Shown: piece by piece, positions 1-9,000 of the stretch | Position numbering within the stretch: the stretch's first letter is position 1 | Layout: every line of letters starts with the position of its first letter | From: Sipunculus nudus | Taxonomy: Eukaryota > Annelida > Sipuncula > Golfingiida > Sipunculidae | DNA length: 64,000 bases | Direction: 5' to 3' | Assembly (NCBI GenBank): GCA_026874595.1 | Contig: CM049322.1 | Location: 51,861,386 to 51,925,385 of the forward strand | Program-made: the position numbers and the translations under genes | The notes under the pieces: model-generated | The model's input: the letters and a program-made list of their open reading frames with translations, nothing else | Databases searched by the model: none | Told to the model about the DNA's origin: nothing

Positions 1-1
1 G

Positions 2-96
2 AAGAGCCTTGAAACCACACAATGTCTCACAATAGAAGAACGTAGAAGTATGGTGAGACTCCTCGTGTCTCATTTAATCAGTGAACATGGATACTT
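2..96 (+). CDS. Exon (partial) of the SAMD3-like gene, RRSMVRLLVSHL block
   Basis: Reading frame 2 is open from the window edge to a GTAAGT donor at 97. It encodes TIEERRSMVRLLVSHLISEH followed by GY, then two bases (TT) of a split codon. The next exon starts with C, giving Phe, so the junction reads HGY-F-PTS. This block starts the conserved region of the family, where a basic RR pair precedes a long hydrophobic helix. The upstream border is outside the window, so the true exon start is unknown. Confidence 0.72.
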
Positions 97-3000
97 GTAA
101 GTTCCACCATTATTTTAACAGAACAGACACAGTCATCTGCATAAACTATTAATAACCTTAGTTGACCTAAATATAAGTGGTACACATGTCACCAAGTATT
201 CACTATGCAGTATGTTGATGAACCTGAGCTATTCAATGAGAATTAAAAGATTTATTCAGTAGATTTGTTTGATGGATCAATAAAATATTATAAAATCATT
301 TGGGGACTGTAGTATACAGTAAATAGTAGTTTTTAATTGCCTGACTATATTTATTTTTTATACTCCAATAATTGATGTACCAGTTCAAACAAAATATTGA
401 TTGACAGTTTGTTTAATTGCACAAGTGTATTTTTACCTCAGCTGACCATCAGACAAAGTGATCTGAGCTATAAAGTTGTGGTCCATTGGCCGTCTCCTGT
501 CCAACTATAAGACCAGCACATTTTGACACCATTGGACCCATAAATCCAAAATTTTGCATTTTGTTAGGGGTCCCCAAATTTTCCTAACAAATGGAAAACT
601 GGCTATTTGTGACTTTGTATTTTTTAGCTCTGCTAAATACAAGTCATATGAGCTATAGTCATATTGTCTGTTGTCTGTCCGTCCGTAGGACAGGCATGTT
701 TCATCATTGTTTGGCATACAAATCCAAAATTCAGCAGATGTTTAGATGCGCGTTTGGCCCACAAATAAAAAATTCAATTAGGTGTTCCCAAGTTCTTCTA
801 CCAAACCGTAAAACTGGGTCTCTGTGATTTGTCTATTTTTTCATTAAAAGACACTTTTTTTTATTAAAAACCTATTTTCACACTTCTAAGAGTCCCTAGA
901 ATCAAAATTACTCATATGTTTTTCTTCATATTTACCATAAATATTCCTCTGTATATTTCCTATGTACAGAAATGTGATTAGCATTAAACATACCATAATT
1001 CACAAAAAAAATTTGTATTCATCAACATTTAATTACATACCAAAAATTAGATCAGTCTTTTTATATTTTTTAGCTCAGCTGACTATAAGTCATCTGAGCT
1101 TTTGTTGTGGTCCATTGTCCATCTGTCCGTCCGTAAACAAGGCACATTTTGACAACGTTCGACCCAGGAATCCAAAATTTGGCATAAAGTTAAATGTCCC
1201 CAAAATCTCCTACCAAGCTGAAAACTGGGCCCCTGCAACTGTTTTCCTTTGAAAAAAAATAAAGAAAAACCTAAATACTTTATGAGAAACCTATATTCAT
1301 TGCATGCATATAGGTCATGGGCTATTTCATAGATATTGATTTTGAGTGTTTCATCAGTTTCTTCAGACACCACCTGTATGTTTATTCATTGTGTCTTTTT
1401 AATTGAGATTGAATCATTTATACGTAAGGACACAATCTTGTGCTGTTAGTGACTCTGTTTAAAGCTTTAGTTAGATGGGCATACCATATAAACAATTTAG
1501 TATTCAGATGATAAAAATCCTTTTGTGAATGTCTTCCAAGTCCCCTGAGCGGCATGACCCATATATATATATATTTAATCTGTTGAATTCTAAAATTTGA
1601 AAGTTGAAGCTTAAAAATGAGTCTAGCTATTGAAGTTTTTCAGAAGTTCTTAATATATTTAAATTCACAACATCCAAAACAGCCATGTAAGGTCACTACA
1701 GCATAGTCTGCATGGGTACCATATTAATGATGCAATGCTTGGATAGAACTACTGTTGCCACAGATGTAGAATCATATGTGACCATTTTGTATCCTGTATG
1801 TATATGCAAAGGTGTTGTAACTTCCACCATCCCCTGCCATTGAATCTTTGTTGTAGACAATTTTTTCTTGTAACTGCATAAAATTGATTAAATAAAGAAA
1901 AAATATATGGATTTACTTTTAACCCCTCCCTCCCAAATCAGAAGCTGCCAACTGTGAGGCATTTGTATATTTTATCAAATATTTATTTATAAAAATAGAA
2001 TTTGATTGGACACATATAAACTGCTGAACTGTTAATAGCTAAACTGAAGGACAACTAATGATCATGTTAATAGTAAAGAACTCATTCACAAACTTCTGCC
2101 AAGAGTGAACTTCTTCTTCTTCATACATTAGCCCAACCAGTGCAGTAAAAGAAACTCTGGCAGAGGAACTGGTCTGCACTTTTCCATGTCTTAGGGATTC
2201 AGAGGGAAAGGGTTATTTAAGTATATGTTTGTACTTCTGCTTCAGTTATTTATCATTTCACATTTGATAAAAGTATTTTAAGAAGACAAAATTAAAGGTG
2301 GTAATTAGGATGGCAATAAATCCACCTTCTGATGTGATGTCTGCTCAGTGGTGGCCTTGAATGTAATGCTTTAAAGTTTGACGGTTCAGTACAAACGTAG
2401 GAGTGGTTATCATAATTCAGGTTTTTGTGAAGGATATAATGTCAATGGTTTGCGTTGAGCCTGTTAATTGCTCTGGGTAAATATTGGTATGATCCTTGAT
2501 TTGTATCATTTTCAGTGGCACACCTCCATCATTCCTGGAAAAGCAAGCTTCACTGGTGAAACAGTTCTGTTTGCTATTAAAATGTACACTCCTGAAAAAT
2601 GTCATTTGATACTAGAACAATATTCAGGCATGGATCCAAGGGGGTGCAGACACTCCCCCCCCCTATTTTTCGGCGACCAAAGATTTCCAGGCCTAATATA
2701 AGCATCAGCGGACACTGCAACCGCCTGTCCCATAGCATACCCAGGCGCGGATCCTATTTTTAGTGACAAACAAAAAATTCCCCACCTGATCGCCTGACGA
2801 GGCTCTAAGAACCCGTATGATGTCCGAGCGGGCGCAAAACTTATTCAGACCAGACATTTGTGGCTGTACATAACCTCGGCTGGGGAGGGGCAGAAGGCAG
2901 CTGCCCAATTCTTGGTTGTGAGACGCAAGAAAATATTGGAAAGTTCAGATGATGTACTAATGGCAAAATAAAATCTTTAATTTGACTTTCAGGACCACAT

Positions 3001-6000
3001 AGTTGTATTTTTCTATGTTTTAGTGATGCAAGTATTGCTCAATAAATGACAGCAAAAGTGCACCAGAATGCAGTTAAACATCTACAGTTTTTCCAAATTT
3101 TCCACAGCTCCCCCCTGGGCCATGTGACAGTCAAATTAGGTGACTACCCCCAACCCCTAAAAAAATCATGGAAACATCCCTGTGGTTTTAAATAGACCTG
3201 TCAAATATGCCGCCGAGATGCTTGGAAAAAATCGCATTTCAGCGCATCTGGAATTCAAAATCTTATAGGGACACCCCCCAGACCCCCCTTCTTGGCTTCG
3301 CACCTACAGCGGTTGCCTCGGACTTCATCGGCCTTTGGCAGAAGGTTCCGCTCCCCCCCCCCTTTTTTCAAAATCCTGGATTCGCCCCTGATATTACTTA
3401 TCACACTTTTGGTGAACTCAGTGTGGAGTTATTACTAATCTGGAATAATAACTTCAAACCACCATTCCATGGGATTCAAAGTTGGGTGCTATTTTGGAGA
3501 GTTTCCCCCATTTGATACAAAAATATTTTCTCGTTGGAGAAAAAAAGGGAAGAATCTGGATCTGAAGCGGTGTTGTTGCAACAATCCAACTGCTTTACTT
3601 ATGAAACAGTTGGATCTGTTTTATATGCACCCAGTATTTTACTCTAGTCATTTATTATCCCCCGCCTCAGCGGAGCGGGGGATATAGTGATCAGCTCCAT
3701 CCGTCCGTCTGTCTGTCCGTAAACAATTTTATGCGACGTGATATCTTGAAAAGTTTTGGCTGGATTAACTTGGAATTTTAATACAAGGTGTATCTTAAGT
3801 GTTTCCAGAGTTGATTAGGTTTTAGTCACAGTTCAATGATTTTTGTATTTTTTATTAATTTTTTATGCAAAATTTCAAATTTTGCTATGCGATGCAATAT
3901 CTTAAAAAGTTTTCTGTGGATCAACTACAAATTGTAATACAAGGTGTATCTTAAGTGTTTCCAGAGTTGATTAGGTTTTGGTCACAGTTCAATGAATTTT
4001 GCATTTTTTATGAATTTTTTATGCAAAATTTTAACTTTTGCTATGCGATGCAATATCTTAAAAAGTTTTGGGTGGATCAACTTTAAATTGTAGTACAAGG
4101 TGTATCTTAAGTGTTTCCAGAGTTGATAAGGTTTTGGTCACGGTTCAATGATTTTTGCTTTTTTTACGATTTTTTATGCAAAATTTCAACTTTTGCAATT
4201 ATGCGAGGCGATATCTTGAAAAGTTTTGGGCGTATCAACTTCAAATTGTAATACAAATTGTATCTTATGGGTCTCCAAAGCTGATTAGGTTTTGGTCACG
4301 GTTCAATGACTTTTCCCTTTTTTATGAATTTTTTATACAAAATTTCAACTTTTGCTATGCGACACAATATCTTGAAAAGTTTTGCATGGATCTACTTTCA
4401 ATTGTATTACAAATTGTAACTTTAGGGCCTCCAGAGCTGATTAGGTTTTGGTCACAGGTGAATAATTTTTGCATTTTTTATGAATTTTTTAATGGAAAAT
4501 TTCAATATTTGATATGTGACACAATATCTTCAAAAGTATTGCACAAATCTCCTTCTGATAGTAATAGTAGGTGCTTCTTATGGGTCTCCAAAGCTGATTA
4601 GGTATTGGTCACACTTGAATGATTTTTTTATTTTTTATACATGTGTTCCCAAATGATACTTGAACACTTTAATCACTAGGATTTCACCTTTGCACTTTCA
4701 GGAGGCATTTTACTGCAAAGGCAGGTCGAAGCAGCCGGCCACTGGAGCCTTAGAGGAAAGACTAAGAAATGTGAGGAAAAGGGCACTGCATGGCAGGAAA
4801 TCAGCACCCAATGATCAACCTGATATATCCCAGCCGATTCAGTCTGGCATTACATTAGGTAAAATTAATTAATGGTGTCTGACACATATCTTAGGTGTAG
4901 TTCAAACTTGAACATGCAAAAATTAGCACAGACAAAAATGGCACTATAATGAAAAACTGACAGAAATTGGGAAATTTATAATATGAATACCACAAATATG
5001 CCTGTTAGGGAAAATGTTAACCTTGTGAGATATTTGAATGATATTTACTTCATAGATAGTATTGCATAAAACAAGGCACAAAATGTGAAGTTTAACAAGC
5101 ATTAACAGTTGTCAGTCATTCAAATTCTCTGCTGTAGTTGGTTATAACTGCTCAAAGAGGAACAGCTGTCCTGTCAGTTTATTGAAATATTATATGAAAT
5201 CTGTATACCACTAATACAGGAAATAGAAAAGAATAATGTTAAAATATTCTTGCAGAACCAGGATCTGTTAGTGAGGAAAGGGCTGTAGAAATGACAGAGT
5301 GGTTAAAGAGCCATTCTGAACCAGCACACAAAGTTAAGGACTACATGCAGGCAACTGCACCAGTAAGGCTAAACTGGATACACAGTAATAATGAGCTCAC
5401 TGTCCGTGAGATATGTCAAAAGTATCCTAGAATTCTTCAGCCAGGCATGGTGAGTATCCCGTTCAGATTAATTGTATATAGCCTTGTTATTCTATGGATT
5501 TGAGATACAAATTATGAACTTGTCTTGATCAGGAGCTACTTCTCATATGTTGCCATTGAAGTGACACTTCCTGATCAAGACTTATCTGCATTACTGTTTT
5601 ATTTATATTTGTCAATTTGACATGTGTTTATCATGTACTCTTTTTATTCCATTTGCGAATATCGCAAAATTAAAGCCCTCACAAACAAAAGGGAAACCAC
5701 TATTTTTGTTTTTTTTTCAGCTCAGCTCACGGCAAGTCATCTGAGCTTTAGCAATCACCCTTTGTCCGCTGTCCAGCCTTCTGGCCGTCTGTCCATTAAC
5801 AGGGAATTTTTTCCGCTATTTTTTGGGACTTTGAAAAAATAAAAAAATTCATCTGTTAACAGGGCACAAATCGTAATCAGCTGGGCTTGTTCCGTTAACA
5901 TTTTCCCTTGGGTAGATATACAATATATTTTTAGATAAAACCAATATTTCATGGCTCTGGAGAAGCCTGGTGTCAGATTTTAGTAACATTTTTTAGATCA

Positions 6001-9000
6001 TTATTTGGTCATGCACACAATTTACATATGACAGTTTTCATTAAACCTTTACAGCTGCTTTGAAACATTGGCAAAATTCTGTTTTGTCTTTATGTATTTA
6101 ATATTTTCAACTACCAAGAAAATATGTGTAAAAATATGTGTACTGTAAGAACAAAATCATCATTGTACAATAATATGAACTAATGAATAATCAGTGTCTT
6201 GTTCTGATTGATTTTAGTCACTGAATGAATGTGTACAATATAGAGTTAAACCCCTTTAATGCGACACCATTGGGAATTACCAGATTATGTATGTGGCAAA
6301 AAAATGTGGGAAATCTGTTCTAAGAAAATGCTGTATTAGGCTGAATGCCGGATTATCAAACACATGATAAGAAGGGGGTTTGACTGTATGTAAAATATTT
6401 CAACCACACATCTTCCAACAGTTGAGTTTTGATATAACCTAATAATTTTACCTTTATTTTGTTTGAGTAGTCTATTATGCTGTATATACCACTGTCAAAT
6501 AAGTGGCAATTTTATTAATGGAAAATGAATTAGTGCTCTGATTCCGTCAACTGATGAACAGTGTAATTGTAATTGATAAATATGTGAAGATATCTTCTCT
6601 TTACCTATTGGCGAACAGAGGTAAATCTGTACCCTCTTCCAACTGTTTTGGTACTGATATAATAGTGTTCATGTGTTGTAGATTCAGCAAGACTTCAGTA
6701 TATTGAAGGAAAATCACAGTGACAAACTGTTCGAGAGGTGGGGCTCAAGGTATGCCCCTTTGGTGTTACGCTACGCCAATCGCCAACAGAAAAACTGGCG
6801 GGAGACATTTCATGTGAATGAACTGCAGGAAACAACTGATGGTACATGTAATTTAATAGTTATATACTTTGCTATGTCCATGTTATTTTTAAATTTAAGG
6901 TGTAAGTGTTACATTTGATTTTATTAGCTCAGCTAACTATTAGTCATCTCAGCTATAGTCATGACCCATTGTCCGTCGTCCGTCTTTCCAGCCGTCCATC
7001 CAGCTGTCCGTTAACAGGGCACATTTTGAAACCATGAGACCTACGAATCCAATTTTCAGCATAAAGATAGATGTACCCAAAATCTCCTACCATGCCAAAA
7101 ATTGCGTCTCTAGGTCTTCGTTCCTTTGAGAAATTTAGAAAAAATTTAACCTGAATTTTTCAATAAAAACTTATTTTCACACTTTAGGTGTGCCTTATAT
7201 CAAAACCACTGATCTGTCATTCTTCATATTTACCATAAATATTCCTCTATATAGTTCATATGTACATGCCAGAAATTAACCCTGTATTATATAATTTAAA
7301 AATGATATGGGCCAAAACATAATATATTTGATAAAAAATCAGGAAACATATTTTGTCACTTAATGCCAAAGATGTTATAGCTAGGGACTTTTTTCAGTAA
7401 TACAACCTTAATATATCAAAATTGACTTATATATACCCAAAATTAGATAAAAATCTTTAAAATTGTTTAAAATATTAGCAAAAATATAAAATTTGTACCT
7501 TAAATTTTAGCCAAATTTGACCGCGGCATGTTTTTTTTCTTGTAAGTACATTTGATTTCATTTCATATATGTCGAGGCCCAGATTAGAATCTGGACCAGT
7601 TTTAAACTGGGCCAGCCCAGATTAAAATTTTGATCTGGGCCGGTCCAGATCAAAATCCTGTGTTGAAGACTTCAGGATTTGGATCTGGTCTGGACGGGTT
7701 TTAAACTGGGCCAGCCCAGATCGAAATTTTGATCTGGACCATTCAGATTACATTCCTTGGGTGGACTGATTTTAAACTGGGCCAGCCCAGATCAAAATCC
7801 TTATCTAAGCCTATGCTGACTGCCATGTAAGTTATTGTACTTACTTTTAAGTGACTGTGGAACTCAATTTAAGTTATGTATCAAATTAATCATCCTCAAA
7901 ATCTAATTTGCAAATGAAATGATACCTTTATAACTTAAATAAAAGGAAAATGTCCATTAATTAGAAAATACAGTAAAATTTTCACCCTCGTTTTTCTCAA
8001 GATTATAGTTTGTAAATAACTGTTATGGAATAAATAATTGATTCAGAATAAACAAAATTTTGATCTGGACCATTCAGATTACATTCCTGGTGTGGACTGA
8101 TTTTAAACTGGGCAAGCCCAGATCAAAATCCTTATCCTATTCTGGTTGGATTTTCAACCTGAATTACATAATGTAATATTATATTTATAATTTCATTCAA
8201 GTTGCCCCAGTATGTTATAATGTTTATTCTGAATCAATAATTTATTCAATAACAGTAATTTACAAATTATAAATGCAAAATGAGGTGAAAATTTTACTGT
8301 ATTTTGTAATTTTCCTTTTATTTAAGTTATAGGCTAGGGTATCATTTCATTTGCAAATTACATTTTGAAGATGATTAATTTGCTACATAACATAAATTGA
8401 ATTCCACAGTCACTTAAAAGTAAAAAATATAACTCACATGGCAGTCAGCATAGGCTTAGATAAGGATTTTGATCTGGGCTGGCCCAGTTTAAAATCATTC
8501 CACCCCAGGAATGTTATCTGAATGGTCCAGATCAAAATTTTGATCTGGGCTGGCCCAGTTTAAAACCCGTCCAGACCAGATCCCAATCCTGAAGTCTTCA
8601 ACACAGGATTTTGATCTGGACCGGCCCAGATCAAAATTTTAATCTGGGCTGGCCCAGTTTAAAACTGGTCTGGCCCAGATCAAAATTTTGATCTGGGCTG
8701 GCCCAGTTTAGAACTGGTCCAGATTCTAATCTGGGCCTCGACATATATATGGATTTCATCTGTTGAATATAGAAATTTGAAACTTGTAGCTTAAAAATTA
8801 GTGTAGTTATTGAGGTTTTTCAGAAGTTCTAAATGTACTAAAACCTGTAGATGAGCCATATCTTGTCATTACAGCCTTTTTAAGTTTATTTGTGATGCAA
8901 GTCAGTATATATATGGATTTAATCTGTTCAATTCTGAAAATTGAAAGTTAAAGCTTAACAATTAGTCTAGTTATTGAAGTTCTAAATGTACTTAAATTTA

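Noticed and set aside
2468-2701. ORF starting near a TTTTCAG acceptor at 2515 as the missing exon of the SAMD3-like gene
   Set aside because: Joined in the required phase it reaches a stop after 13 codons, and its phases do not bridge 2220 to 4702.
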